This document shows positions 43,224-54,338 of a stretch of 64,000 nucleotides of DNA, in pieces. The translations under genes were made by a program, and so were the position numbers. Source of the DNA: Triatoma infestans (Eukaryota; Arthropoda; Insecta; Hemiptera; Reduviidae); NCBI GenBank assembly GCA_011037195.1, contig JAAEAF010003078.1, positions 1 to 64,000 of the forward strand, in the 5' to 3' direction. Each line of letters begins with the position of its first letter. Position 1 is the stretch's first letter. The notes under the pieces are model-generated. The model was not told the origin of the DNA and did not search any database. It saw nothing but the letters and a program-made list of their open reading frames with translations.

Positions 43224-45106
43224 TGTAGTGGAAGAAAGAAATGGAAGAAAATAATAGTTTTAAAAAATAGTTTAGAATACTTCATAGTTTGAAGGCTCTA
43301 GGCAGGAGGGTACTGGCCTGTCGGGGGCGGGAGCATGGTTTCAGGAGTTGGATAGAGGGAGTTCGGTGGCCTTAGGTGGTTTGGCCACTGTTTTCCAGTC
43401 TGAGGTGGTGGGCATCATTGAATGCTGCCACCTTGTGGGGGAGTGGCCAGGAGAGTTTAAGGAAGTGCGGATCTTCTCCGATAGTCAAGCCGCACTAAGG
43501 GCTTTGAGTAAGCCTTGGTGGAGTTCGAAATTAGTGGGAGAATGTAGGAGAAGGCTTAACGCTTTGGCTCGGATGGGTAAGGTGCATCTCTATTGGATAC
43601 CCGGACATGCGGGAATAGAGGGCAATGAGAGGGCGGATCGGCTGGCCAGGGAGGGATCGTCATTACCATTTTATGGTCCTGAACCAGCCCTGGCCGTTAC
43701 AAAGACGTTTCGCGACAAACAGATTAGACTTTGGGAGACGAGAGCTTTGGAGAAACGCTGGGGTGCCTCCAAGCTAAAAGATTTATAAAGGCAAGCAAGC
43801 AGGGAATTTCGGAGTATCTCCTGTCTCTTAGTAGGACGGGTTTGAGAACCTTAGTAGGGATAGTGACTGGACACTTGGGTGTCCAGTCACTTGTTTAACA
43901 TAGGGAGGACGCGGAGTCCCATTTGTCAGAACTGTGATGACGGAGTTAGGGAAACGGTGTATCATTACTTATGTCAGTGTCCCCGTTTCACTGGATTTAG
44001 GTTTCGTATATTTGGGAGGACACCACTCCCGCAGGATTGCCTGGGCGAGTTGGAGTTCAGGGATATCTTGGGATATTGCAGATTAACCGGCAAGTTACCG
44101 GAGGAGATTATTTAAGGGGTTACGGGGGGTATCGTGGGGATAAGAGCCACATAGGCTTAGGTCCCGCGCCATTAGGCACCCGAATATTATAATAATAATA
44201 ATAATAGTTTGAAAAATAGAATTTTGTTATTATTTTAAATATATCTTAGTGCAGTGAAAAGAGCCAGGTACTATAATTTAGGTCAGTGCTACCAAGAGAC
44301 AATGGGCAAGAAACAACAAGGGTAACTCCTCCAGACATACCAGCATTATTTGAAAAGATTTAAACTATGAAGAGAAGACATTCTTTCAGAACAGTCTGAG
44401 CTAGACATTTCACCAGAACATTTCAGGACTGTGCCAGTTATAACTTAAAACATAAGAGTTTTCCACTTAATCTAGATAAATAATTGATTTATACATAATC
44501 GCTGTGATATTATAAAAATATACTTAAATTCACTTAGTGAATAATATATTTATTTCAAAAACAGTGGTGATCTTTTACTTATTTCTAATACTTCTCTCTC
44601 TTTAAAACAAATATATACACAAGCCTTTACTAAACCGCTCACGCCACAAACCACTACACTACAACACATCACACCAATAACATTTTATTGGTGCCAACTG
44701 TTTGGGATATTTTCAACCAGAATCCACAAATTAACGAGTACGTACAATTTTCAATTTACTAATTAAACAAATTATCCATTAGATAATTTTATTGCTTTTT
44801 CAATTATTTCTCAGCGGAAATATCTTAAATATTTCCCATAATTGAATTTTCTATTGAATTTCATTTTTAAAATTTTGTACTTGTGCCACTGTACCCCCAA
44901 TCCCTTGTGAATTTTGAATTTATGAGTGTTCTTAATAGATAACTTAATTTCACTTAGAAAATATATCTATTTTAAAAATAGTGTGATCTCTTGATTATTT
45001 CTGATACTTCTCTCTTAAACATATATACTTACAAGCCTTTTACAAAACCGCTCGTGTTACACAAGCTACCACAAACATACAACATCTCCACATCAAACAC
45101 ATTTCA
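43224..45106 (+). mobile_element. Gypsy LTR-G element with deleted interior
   Basis: LTR 1 runs 43224-43293 and 44204-44687 (split by a LINE). Then comes TTGGTGCCAACTGTTTGGGA, the primer-binding region, and about 245 bp of leader homologous to 53943-54169. A truncated second LTR (44935-45106) ends TTTCA. Flanked by the 4-bp duplication ATAC (43220-43223 and 45107-45110), the usual length for Ty3/gypsy. No gag or pol. TG...CA ends fit. Confidence 0.82.
43294..44203 (+). pseudogene. R1/I-like LINE inserted in gypsy LTR
   Basis: 5'-truncated exactly within RNase H. GTGLSGAGAWFQELD, then VFQSEVVGIIECC (E), EVRIFSDSQAALRAL (D) and LYWIPGHAGIEGNERADRLA, with the intact His motif, form one open frame to 43788. 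After a break, 43879-44115 gives SHLFNIGRTRSPICQNCDDG, then YHYLCQCPRFTGFRFRIFG, the C-terminal CCHC-like motif. The 3' end is TAGGCTTAGGTCCCGCG plus an (AAT)n tail. Exact 10-bp duplication ATAGTTTGAA at 43284-43293 and 44204-44213. The best-preserved LINE of its family here. Confidence 0.87.
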
Positions 45107-45335
45107 ATACCCTCACGTCCGGGTACCCAGAAGAGTTCTATTCTGCTCTTCTGAGCGAGGCCATTTGTCCGTTTCTTACATTATCCACTAATTTATAGCT
45201 CTACCCTATTCAAAGCCTATAGGCTTATTCAAAGCCTTTGTTGGAACTTGATTATCAGAATATATCCTCAACTCTTTAATTTCTTCCTGCCATTCTTCCA
45301 CCATACAGCCGCATTCAATACCAGTGATCTGGTGG

Positions 45336-48300
45336 GAAACAATTAGATAAATACTTTATAAAACATCATTTTCATCTTCTGCATACAACTTTAAATTAAA
45401 AACAATATAAATCGAGGAAACCTATACAATCCATAATTTTTTTTATAAAGAGATTTTCTGACAATACGATAAATTATTAAGAGATTATACATACTTTAAC
45501 ACAACATTATATTTACACACTTTTTGAGGAAAAGAGAGACAGATGAATGATGATATTGGTAGCGTGCTGTTGAATGTTAGCGTTGGATGATGTGGGTCGC
45601 CTGAAGAGCGTTGTGGCTAGTTAGAAATCTTGCTTGTTCCAGCGGTAAATTAGAATATCTCTATGGACCCTACGGCTGACTTAGTGTACTCTTCAAGATG
45701 ATCTTAAAGTTTATCTAATAAGATCTTTAAGTTCTCTGCTTTACGGCTTTTTAACCCAGTTTTCCTAGCTATCTGTGGGAGCTAGATTCAGCTTCTAGGG
45801 GAACCTTGGCTGTCCAAGATAAAGCCGATTCACCAATATATTGCAGCGGGCGGTGACAATGCGGTTAATGCATAGCTGAAGTGCGCTTGGAGACATGATA
45901 GTGGCGGTAATGGAACTAGTGAGTCCAGCACTTGATGGCAAATTTTTTCAATAAGAAATATTCCTTTACAATCGTGATAAAATTTAAATGTTCAAAAAAC
46001 ATAGGCCCAAGAGAAATATTATAAAAATAGAATTACTAGTAACTTTATTTATTTTAATTTACCTTCGTCAAGATTACATATTGAAAGAATATTTGAAAAG
46101 AAATTATTAGCTATTATCTTATCTTTCTGCTCTGAAGAGGAAAGCTTGCCTTTTTGTCACACTTTCGAAATTGACACCTTCCAATAAATAATGTGTCAAC
46201 ATAATCGGCACTTCGGTCTCATTATGCTTATTAAGAGATGGCCATGGGTCACACTGTTCAACAATTTTTCATTGTTCAACAGCTGCCATTTTCTTAACAT
46301 TATTTTGTATTTATAATAAATACATGCTTGTCAGTGGGTTGCACACGGATGATTTCTTCAGAGCCGTTTAGAGGCGGCTCGTTAGCCGCTTCGTCAGCAC
46401 CTTTTCAAAGTGGCTTAGTGCCAATATGGCATATTGCCTATGTGCCCCATTGTCCACGTTTGCTTAATACATTTAGCAGGTTATAGGCTTACCTAATTAG
46501 TAGAGAGAATATATGCCACTGACCTGTAAAAGTGCTTAATAAGTGTCCATTAGAATCCTCACTTTTCTATAATTTCTAATTTATTGGCAATTGTAAGGTC
46601 TGACCAGATATCGTGTAGTCTGTCTATATCAACTGTTATATCTATTTGAAATATTTTCTAGTGCAAATCACATTGCCTTTTCACTAATGTTTGGACTTTA
46701 CTTGACAACAACGTAATACAACAATGTAATAATGTAAACAAAATCAAGTTAAGTTTCGGATTTAATTACAAGTTGTTTTTTATGTTTTATACTTCCTGTT
46801 TATTTTATAAAATGAATTAAAACGATGAACATTAAATGTTATAAAACATAATAAACGCTCAAATATTTGTGAACGAATCACTTGAAATAACTAAAATGGT
46901 ACGTGAGTATAAAATGAAGTTATCATCATAAGGGCTGATAATATAGAAGACATAGTTCTGTAGACCACAACCCCACTTATTGTTAGTCTTACCCACCCCC
47001 TTCCAACAGTGTCTATATTTACTGGCAGAAACCTCTGGCTGATTGAGGTGAATTTCTGTCAACAAGCAAACATTCTGTTACTAAACAAATACTAGTCTCT
47101 CATGTGTGTGTGTGTGTGTGTGTGTGTGTTTTGTATGTATGTATGTATATGTGTAGGCTAGTAAACAATGTTCACCTTATTTAATTCGCTAAAGTTAAAA
47201 CTACCCATAAAGTTTTTTGTTTGAAAGTTATTTATTTATTTAAACTGAATACAATCAAGTAAATAATTTAGCAAAAAAAGCCTTAGATGATTTCTTAGTA
47301 AATCCATTAATACCATATATTTATTTAAAAATAAGGTGCCGATTTTAAATGGTTTCACATTTTGCAGACTAGTGTCACACAACCCATCGCCGAAAAAACT
47401 TGAGGTATTCACATTAATAGCCTGAATAGGTGCTCATCCCCTTCACCACCTCTATATTTATGTTACGATAAATAATGTAATTTTTTTTTTTTTTTTGGCA
47501 TTGGCTGTTATGCCATAGCCACCATATTATTCTATAAATGTGAAAAATATCCAACACAACCCATCTCAAAACATCCAGCTACAGCATCTTTATTACTTTC
47601 TCATAATGTATTCCTTATTTATGCCAAATACTCCATTAATAAACCTCCTCCGATCAGTCAATACGCTTAGATGCATTTATATCCATCTTAAACTCTCATA
47701 CTAATAAATACTCACATCCCAATAAATACATTCATTCTAACAAATTCACACAACTAAAATAACAATCCTCGATTTTTCTCGCACCCCTAATTCCTAAATC
47801 TAAATTAAATTTTTACACTATTTATACAAGATTCATCCTCACATTCACATAGTGCCGGGTTCGCCAATCCCCCCTCCGGCTCAGACCCACCCCCTTCAAG
47901 AGATAGTGACTCCCAATGTTAAGATAGTGCAGGAAGACTCCCCACACGACCAAAAGTTGCCATCCTTGGGCTGTATTGGTCCCTCCTTCCACCACACATT
48001 CAATCATAACTAACATTCAAACTAAGGATTCCAATTCTAAATAGTACATTATTTCTAAACAATCACGCCAATAAATACTTTCATCCAAATAAATACAGTC
48101 ATCCGTAATAAATAAAATATATACATATGCAAATATTATAATACACTCTTACAAACACGAAACCCCGCGCGCGCACACACACACACCTACACTCTCTCTT
48201 TCCAATAATATTAAAGGTCGAGTAATTAATATTTCCCCGACCCATTCAACTTAAATCTTCCAGCAATCAAAGAAAACTGATTAATTTTTAATTTATATAA

Positions 48301-48408
48301 TTGTTTTAACAATAGTAAGAGAGAGAGTCGTGTGAATGTTACCAGATTTGTGTTAATTTGTTATAACACTTAAACACGAAATACCAATCTTTACCGAATG
48401 TTTTTTTA

Positions 48409-48440
<32 letters not shown>

Positions 48441-49811
48441 ATTTCAGGATGTCTTGAAAATATCTTTGATTTTCTTAACTCTTCGATTGTAAATAAGAAA
48501 CGGACCAACTTAAGTTGCCATTTTCAAGTTCTGATAGGATTGAAAAAGTTTAGGGACCGCTGCTTGATTGTTTGAGGAAATTTGGTACAATTTTTATAGC
48601 TGCCATGTCCTAAGAATCAAAAATTAAATGTGGATCACCTCCCCCCCCCGTCCGAGCTTCCTCTCACTCATAAATTTATTTTTAAATATAACTTAAGTTT
48701 TCATAAAAAAAAATGATTCAGATAATTCAAACTAAATAATAATATGATAATTTTGAAAAGAACAATCAAACAACTACCCAGACAACAATTTGATTATTCA
48801 TTTTTATTTTGTGACGACTCTGCCAAAATTAAAAATTCAATAGCGATTCAAGAGAGATAAAATATCTTTACTATTCTTGGAAAGCTTGGTGACTTCACCA
48901 TGGCTAAATAGAATTTTAATACCACAAAAAAAATGTTTTGCTTTATGAATAAGAAAATACTTACTTTTAACGCCTTAAAAAAAAAAAAAAATTATACCAA
49001 AAAATTGTCCATTATCCTTCTTTTATTATTGTTATTAAGGGTTTAAAAGCTAAAAGTGTCTCATTAGTATTTTTTCGTCTCTGGTACCCTAGCTGAGCTT
49101 AGTAAAAGGACATCATTTTAATGATTTTAAGAGCAAACAAGTTTGACTGGGGTGGAATCTAAAAGTGTGTGCGTAAGATTTTTTATTTTTTTATTTTTTA
49201 GTCTAATAAGGTCTACAGATGTTTGAACTGTTCAAAAGAAGTGGATAGGCTTTTTAGTTGAACAAAACTGGATCAAAGAAACGCAGAAAATAAGTTTAAA
49301 AAAAAAAAAAAAAGCATATCATATAAGAAATACAAGAATTTTAAATAATTTACTAAATGTACGTATAAATTCTTTTTATACATACACAATATATGTATAT
49401 ATATAATCTTTTGTGTTTTGTGTTGAGTGAGTAGCAATTTGATTCGAAACTAGAGCATAAAGATCTTTCTTCCGTTTTTTTTTCTTGTTTTTTGTTACAG
49501 TGCACTATGTTTAAAGTGGTCTACTGTGGGCCGGATGAGACCATTCATCTACAGCATCCTTTCTGATTAGGATCTTTGAAATATCTCAGAATCTTGGAAT
49601 CTTCTAAGGAGGATATATTTTCTGCCTAAACCTGTTAACTACCCAGACTTCCCAGACTTCTTGGAATCTTCTTCATCGTACCATAGCATCTACAGGTGCT
49701 ATCATGGTGTATGCCCAATTTATTCAACTCGGAGCCTTTGCCTTTTCTTCTTAACATTAATTGTTTCCAAAAAAAAAACAATTGGAACTAAAGTACTTCT
49801 AAAGGAGAATA
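45336..49811. other. No gene recognised (4.5 kb)
   Basis: Longest unassigned stretch. It contains (TG)n at 47104-47129, a T run at 48404-48436, GC/CA repeats at 48167-48186 and a tiny REP1 terminus at 48312-48355 (AGTAAGAGAGAGAGTCGTGTG). No frame with domain evidence. Plus-strand C-rich patch at 47500-48010. Confidence 0.4.
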
Positions 49812-50273
49812 CGAGGTGTGTAAATTAAGTAATGAGACTGATTTTCTATTGTTCGATCTGGCAACACTGGAGACGTGGCGCATGCGTGGTATGGCAAGTA
49901 AACATCTGATACACGTCCAGTGCAAATTTGAAAATGCTAGAGTTTTGCACTGTCCTTAGTGACTTTTTTTGTGAGCAAGGTTTTTTTCAGTGCGTTTTAA
50001 AAATAAGTGACATCAATTACGAGCAACGTTGTGCTATCAGGTTTTGCTTCAGACTTGGGCACAGTGCAACGGAAACGTTTGAAAAACTGTGCCAGGCCTA
50101 TGGAGACAATGTTTTATCGAGAGCACAGGTTTTTAGGTGGTTTAAGTCGTTTGCAGAAGGAAGGGAATCAATTGAAGACGAGCCTCGCAGCGCAAGGCCT
50201 TCTACAACAGAAAGACCAATTTCTGCAAAGAAATCCCAAATCGAGTTCTTATTCCCGTGAATTGGTTTACTTA
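49812..50273 (+). pseudogene. Mariner 5' part: TIR and transposase HTH
   Basis: Starts CGAGGTGTGTAAATTAAG right after a TA. The open frame 49928-50260 encodes the N-terminal DNA-binding part: YEQRCAIRFCFRLGHSATETFEKL (first helix-turn-helix), GDNVLSRAQVFRWFKSFAEG (second) and ESIEDEPRSARPSTTE, the linker before the catalytic domain. The DDD/E catalytic domain and 3' TIR are missing. The sequence stops at the gypsy LTR at 50274. Confidence 0.85.
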
Positions 50274-50887
50274 TGTAATGTGTTGGTGAGATGATATGTT
50301 TGTAGGTAGCTTGTGGCGTGAGCGTTTTAGCGAAAAGGGCTTGTGTTTGTTTGAGATAGAATATAAGAATATAATCAAGAAAGCACCACTGATTATAAAA
50401 TAAATATATTTTCTAACTGAATTTAAATAGCTTTATAATATCACAGCGATTAAGTATAAATCAATTAATTAATCTAGATTAGATGCTAAACTCTTATGTT
50501 TTAACTTATAACTGGCACTGATACTAAGAGAGCAATTCCTGAAGTGTTCTGGCTTTCTGAAGTAGAATGCCTGTATGGTTTGAAGGCTGAGTTAAGACTG
50601 TCTACTCTTTACTCTTTTAAAGCTGATGGCTCTCTTCTTTGGAATTGCTCTCTCTCTCTGCTCTGCTCTCTCTTATACAAAAGAGTTACCCTAACGGGAT
50701 TTAGTGCCTTTGTTTTCTTAATAGCAATGACCAGATTTAATATACCTGGTTCTAAAATACACACTTTTTGAAGGTAAATTCACAGCACTAAAATAATTAT
50801 AAAATATTAACAAAAATACAATTTTGGATACTATAAAATATTCAGAAACTTTAAACTATTATTTTTCGATTTTGTTCTTCTTCTACA
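50274..50887 (-). repeat. Gypsy 3' LTR (complete)
   Basis: 614 bp with TG...CA ends (TGTAGAAGAAGAAC ... ATTACA in element orientation). It begins at the mariner truncation point and ends where the pol frame starts. Confidence 0.8.
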
Positions 50888-51332
50888 GAGATATTAAGGA
50901 GGATTTGAGAGCTTGAAAAGCGTCTTGACGCTCTTGTGTCCACTGAAAATTTACACCTTTCTTTGTAAGGTCTGTGAGTGGCTTGGCAAGCTCAGAAAAT
51001 TTGGGGATAAATTTCCTATAGAAACCTATGAAACCCAAAAATGCTCTGACGTCTTTTAATTTACGAGGTACAGGGTAGTTCTTAACCGATTTTAATTTTT
51101 CTTCGTCGGGTCTTATTCCGTTAGAACTAATTACATAACCCAGATATTTACAGCTGTCTTTAAAAAATTGACATTTACCCAAGTCTATACACAAGTTACC
51201 GGCCTGGAGACGCTTCATTACTTTTAATAATGCATGGAGGTGTTCGTCGAAGGTTTTCCCATGGAAGACGAGTATATCGTCTATGAAGGTGTGGCAGATG
51301 TCACCAGTATATCCGGACATAATTTTGTCCAT
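50883..51332 (-). pseudogene. Gypsy pol: RT catalytic half and RNase H start
   Basis: 149-codon frame. TFIDDILVF is the RT catalytic box, CQFFKDSCKYLGYVISSNGI the thumb entry, RAFLGFIGFYRKFIPKFSELAKPL the conserved linker, and FQWTQERQDAFQALK the start of RNase H, where it is cut by the LTR. It lies in a different frame from the upstream RT part. Confidence 0.9.
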
Positions 51333-51361
51333 TAAACGCTGATAAGCGCTGCTGGCGTTCT

Positions 51362-52144
51362 TTAAACCGAAGGGAAGAACCTTGAATTGATAGGTTCCGA
51401 AATTATGACGAAGGAAGTCTTTTCTTTAGATGCTTCGTCAAGGAGGATGCCGTGGAAGGCACCACTGATGTCTAAGGTGGTATAGAAACGGGTGGCATTC
51501 AGTGTGGATAGGATATGCTGTATATCCGGGAGCGGGTAAATTTCAGAAGTGGTGATGGCATTTAGTTTGCGAAGATCAACCACATACCTGTATTGTTTTC
51601 GGAGCTGTGTAATGTCTGTAACATCAACTTTAGTGTGGTCAGCGTGTTTTTTCTTAATGAGTATGACGGGGTGAGCCCAGTTGGATTTACTTTCCTCTAT
51701 TATACCTCTATCAAGATTGTCTTGTATGAGGGCCTTGAGGATGGGAGCCTCGGAGTGGGCTATCTTATAGGGGCGGCTGGACACAGGGGCATGATTTTTT
51801 GTGTCAATGTGGTGAGTGACTCCAGAAAATTTTGTTTGAAAATTGTTGTCGTGTGTGAAGGCGTCATAAAAAGGAGTGAGGGCATGTAGAACTTGTTGTT
51901 GTTGTTGAGAAGAGAGATGCGTTAATTTGTTGAGAAGTTCTTGTTGAAATAGAGCGATTTCGTTTGTGTTAGTTTGAGTGGCAGATTGTACTGCGTTTAT
52001 GGTGTGAGTCTGTAAGTCTGTTTCAAAATCGTATTCGATATGAGCGATTGGAAAGTGTTTTTGAATAGCAATTTCGTGTGAGGTAGTGTTTATAAGGTTG
52101 ATGGTGCATGTGTTGTTAGCAATATGTACGATAGAATTGGGCAT
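51362..52144 (-). pseudogene. Gypsy pol: RT N-terminal half
   Basis: 260-codon frame. APVSSRPYKIAHSEAPIL, IIEESKSNWAHPVILIKKK, YRYVVDLRKLNAIT and RFYTTLDISGAFHGILLDE (motif A, first catalytic D) are in the usual order. A frameshift near 51425 breaks it. The other frame carries the following block YQFKVLPFGLKNASSAYQRL (51335-51395), which joins the piece with the FIDD box. Confidence 0.9.
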
Positions 52145-52785
52145 GTGATACCCGTAGGTAAGGAATTGTGTTGTGTAAGCAGAATTTGTGTGTCGAGAGG
52201 AATTTTTGTATATAGTGTATGAGTTTGTATTATGTGTGCGCGAGGTGGCACTACAATTTTGTGGCGTAGCTGCAGGGTTTTGGGTAAGGGTAGCTGTTGA
52301 ATCGAATTGATTTGGTGCGTTTGAGCACTATTTGAAAATGGAATGTTGAATTTATTGAGCGTTAGTGTACGTGTGCGCAAATTAATAATTGCCCTATTTA
52401 ATGTAAGGACATCTCTACCAAGTATTAATTGGAAATTGCCTTTTAATTGCGAAACTATGAATTCGCCAGAAAAATTGGAATTTTCGACATTGTCCGCATG
52501 CAAATGAAGGGTCGTGATGCCATAATTAGGTATTACTTGGTTAGTCAGAGATTTTAAAATAATGTTGGAATGCTGAAGGTTCTTATTTCTACAAAAACTG
52601 GAACCCACTAGGCTGTGACTAGCTCCAGTGTCTACAAGGGGACGAATAAATTTTTTGCCAATTCTTAAATTTACTAACAAATTGTCAGAATTGGTGAAAG
52701 CAGGTATGAGAGCCGTGGTCATAGCATCAGCCGTTCGTGAGAGCGGCTGTGGGCTTAACCGTTTTTTGGCTGTATCTGGAAACAA
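52090..52785 (-). pseudogene. Gypsy pol: aspartic protease
   Basis: 231-codon frame overlapping the end of gag by 31 nt in the -1 frame. RPLVDTGASHSLVG (D at residue 52) is the retropepsin active site and LILGRDVL the second conserved block. The frame then runs into the RT linker and is broken near 52130, where the RT frame takes over. Confidence 0.9.
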
Positions 52786-53942
52786 TTTCGAGCCGTATGT
52801 CCAAATTTAGAACAAAATTGGCAAGTGGGCCTATTTTGGAGATTATTGCTACCATTATTATTATTATGACTATACTGGGGTCTATCTGAATAAGGGTTAA
52901 ATCGCGAATTGTTTGAATTAATTCGAGAACTATGATTATTACTATAATATTGATTATTATTATTATTATTGTTATAACGATTATTATTATATACCCTGCG
53001 ATTGAAATTTTTTGGTACATTAAAATTGTTAGGTATTTTGCCAAAGTTAGTACGAGGTTTTGGTCTAAATTTGTTGGTGCAGTCCACGTCAAAATGTGGA
53101 CCGGAACAGTGGCGAATTAAATTAAAAACTCTAGTTGGTTTTAATTGTGGCTTTTGACTTTTATTACGATGTGGGCATTCTCTGTGGAAATGCATTTGTC
53201 CACAGTAACGACAAGAAGATGGGGGTGTACGAGTATTGGAAGTTTTCGTAGTAACAGCGAGAACTGTAGGGTTTGATTCAGAAGCCTGAACTTCTTTTAA
53301 GGCATTGGCATAGGAAAGTGCTTCATCTAATTTTTGAGGTAGCTTAGTTCGTACCTCATTACGAAGCGTTTGAGGAAGTGATTTCAGGAATGCATCAGTG
53401 GCCAGTTTATCTAAAATAGTTTGTAAGGCCTCGACTGGGTTAGTTTGAGCTTTCAAACTAATGGCGGATTGGATATGTCTTATTCTATCCGCGAAGGTTT
53501 CAGGAGATTCTGTTGGTAGGGACTGAATATTAGTCATCTGTTGTAAGAGGACTAAGGGTGTTTTTTCTTTTCTAAATCTAGTTAGAAGACGTTCTGAGAT
53601 TAGGGGATACGTTATAATTGTACCCTGGCGTTGTAATTCGGCTTTCTGGGTGTCGTAAAATATTTTAGCAGACCCTGAGAGCCTAAGTGCTAATATTTCT
53701 AATTTAGCAGCGTCGTCCCAGCCAGAAAGACTAGCACAATGGCTAATTTGGTCAAGGAAATCTGACACTTTGGCTGAATTTTCGCCATCGAAGGTAGGTA
53801 AACTATTAATTAATTGCAAATTTCGTAAGGAACTAGCTGGTTGATTGCTGGTGGAGGGAGGTGGATTGGCTAATTGTTGCTGAGCAAGTAAATATTCTAC
53901 AGCAGCGTCGATTTTCATGTTTTGTCCGTTAATTTTATACAT
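52755..53942 (-). CDS. gag: Gypsy Gag polyprotein (intact frame)
   Basis: 395 aa structural protein that packages element RNA in virus-like particles. Residues 40-220 form the capsid-like retrotransposon gag region (LPTFDGENSAKVSDFLDQI, then LRLSGSAKIFY and FRKEKTPLVLLQQM). Two zinc knuckles follow: CRYCGQMHFHREC (244-256, one residue short of the standard spacing) and CQFCSKFGHTARNC (374-387, standard CX2CX4HX4C). Between them lies a disordered Asn-rich stretch (319-370) encoded by AAT/AAC repeats. The ATG at 53942 is the first after the leader. Intact although pol is broken, so the loss of pol is recent or Gag was retained by chance. Confidence 0.92.
   Translation of the reverse strand: MYKINGQNMKIDAAVEYLLAQQQLANPPPSTSNQPASSLRNLQLINSLPTFDGENSAKVSDFLDQISHCASLSGWDDAAKLEILALRLSGSAKIFYDTQKAELQRQGTIITYPLISERLLTRFRKEKTPLVLLQQMTNIQSLPTESPETFADRIRHIQSAISLKAQTNPVEALQTILDKLATDAFLKSLPQTLRNEVRTKLPQKLDEALSYANALKEVQASESNPTVLAVTTKTSNTRTPPSSCRYCGQMHFHRECPHRNKSQKPQLKPTRVFNLIRHCSGPHFDVDCTNKFRPKPRTNFGKIPNNFNVPKNFNRRVYNNNRYNNNNNNNQYYSNNHSSRINSNNSRFNPYSDRPQYSHNNNNGSNNLQNRPTCQFCSKFGHTARNCFQIQPKNG
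52761..52767 (-). promoter_or_regulatory. -1 ribosomal frameshift site A_AAA_AAC
   Basis: In the gag frame the codons are CCA AAA AAC GGT TAA, so the heptamer is in the X_XXY_YYZ register three codons before the gag stop. Slipping one base back leads directly into the protease frame (K-K-R-L-S-P-Q-P). A GC-rich segment with AGCCGCT/AACGGCT-like repeats follows and could form the stimulatory structure. Confidence 0.85.
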
Positions 53943-54149
53943 TTTGGAAATACAAAATTCACAAGGGATGGTGCAAATACAAAAATTTAAAAATGAAATT
54001 CAATAAAAATTCAATTATGGGAAATATTTAAGATATTTCCGCTGAGAAAATAATTAAAAAAGGAACCAAATTATCTGATGGATAATTTGTTCAATTATTA
54101 AAATGAAAATTTTACATACTTGTAAATTTGTGGATTCTGGTTGAAAATG

Positions 54150-54169
54150 TCCCAAACAGCTGGCACCAA
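54150..54169 (-). other. Gypsy primer-binding region
   Basis: Reads TTGGTGCCAGCTGTTTGGGA in element orientation, directly after the LTR end. The same block follows the LTR at 44687. I do not assign the tRNA. Confidence 0.65.
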
Positions 54170-54338
54170 TGTAATGTTATTGGTGTGAAGATGTGTGTAT
54201 AGGTTGTAGCGTGAGCGTTTTAGCGAAAAGGGCTTGTGTTTGTTTGAGATAGAATATCAGAATATAATCAAGAAAGCACCACTGATTATAAAATAAATAT
54301 ATTTTCTAACTGAATTTAAATAGCTTCATAATATTTGT
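54170..54338 (-). repeat. Gypsy 5' LTR, truncated
   Basis: Matches the first 170 bp (plus-strand order) of 50274-50887: TGTAATGTTATTGGTGTG, GCGTGAGCGTTTTAGCGAAAAG, GAAAGCACCACTGATTATAA. Similarity stops at CTTCATAATAT. The promoter-proximal part of the LTR is therefore missing. Confidence 0.8.

Larger units (their letters stand above)
42730..45335 (-). pseudogene. R1/I-like LINE, split by gypsy LTR element
   Basis: Minus-strand element. The right part (45335 to 45111) has the RNase H end (LFWVPGREGIE, with R where the catalytic His is expected). The left part (43219 to 42730) continues IEGNERSRARSLPFCG, then NFAIGKLN, LCQNCDEEVRKSLYHYL and GFHIFGRTELLRE, the Cys-rich C-terminus. It ends with TTGGCTTAGGCCCCGCG, homologous to the 3' end of the plus LINE at 43294-44203, and an ATT-type tail. 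The frame is continuous across the insertion at 43224-45106. Many stops. Confidence 0.75.
50274..54338 (-). mobile_element. Ty3/gypsy retrotransposon, pol truncated
   Basis: Minus-strand element: partial 5' LTR (54170-54338), primer-binding region and leader, gag, protease, RT, then a jump straight into the 3' LTR (50274-50887) that removes RNase H and integrase. The order protease-RT with gag in a separate frame fits Ty3/gypsy. Related LTRs are at 12803, 43224 and 56162. Confidence 0.88.

Noticed and set aside
51593..51889. 98-codon plus frame and similar frames at 52628-52810 and 52932-53120
   Set aside because: Antisense shadows of gypsy gag and pol. The last one is only Ile-rich translation of ATT repeats.
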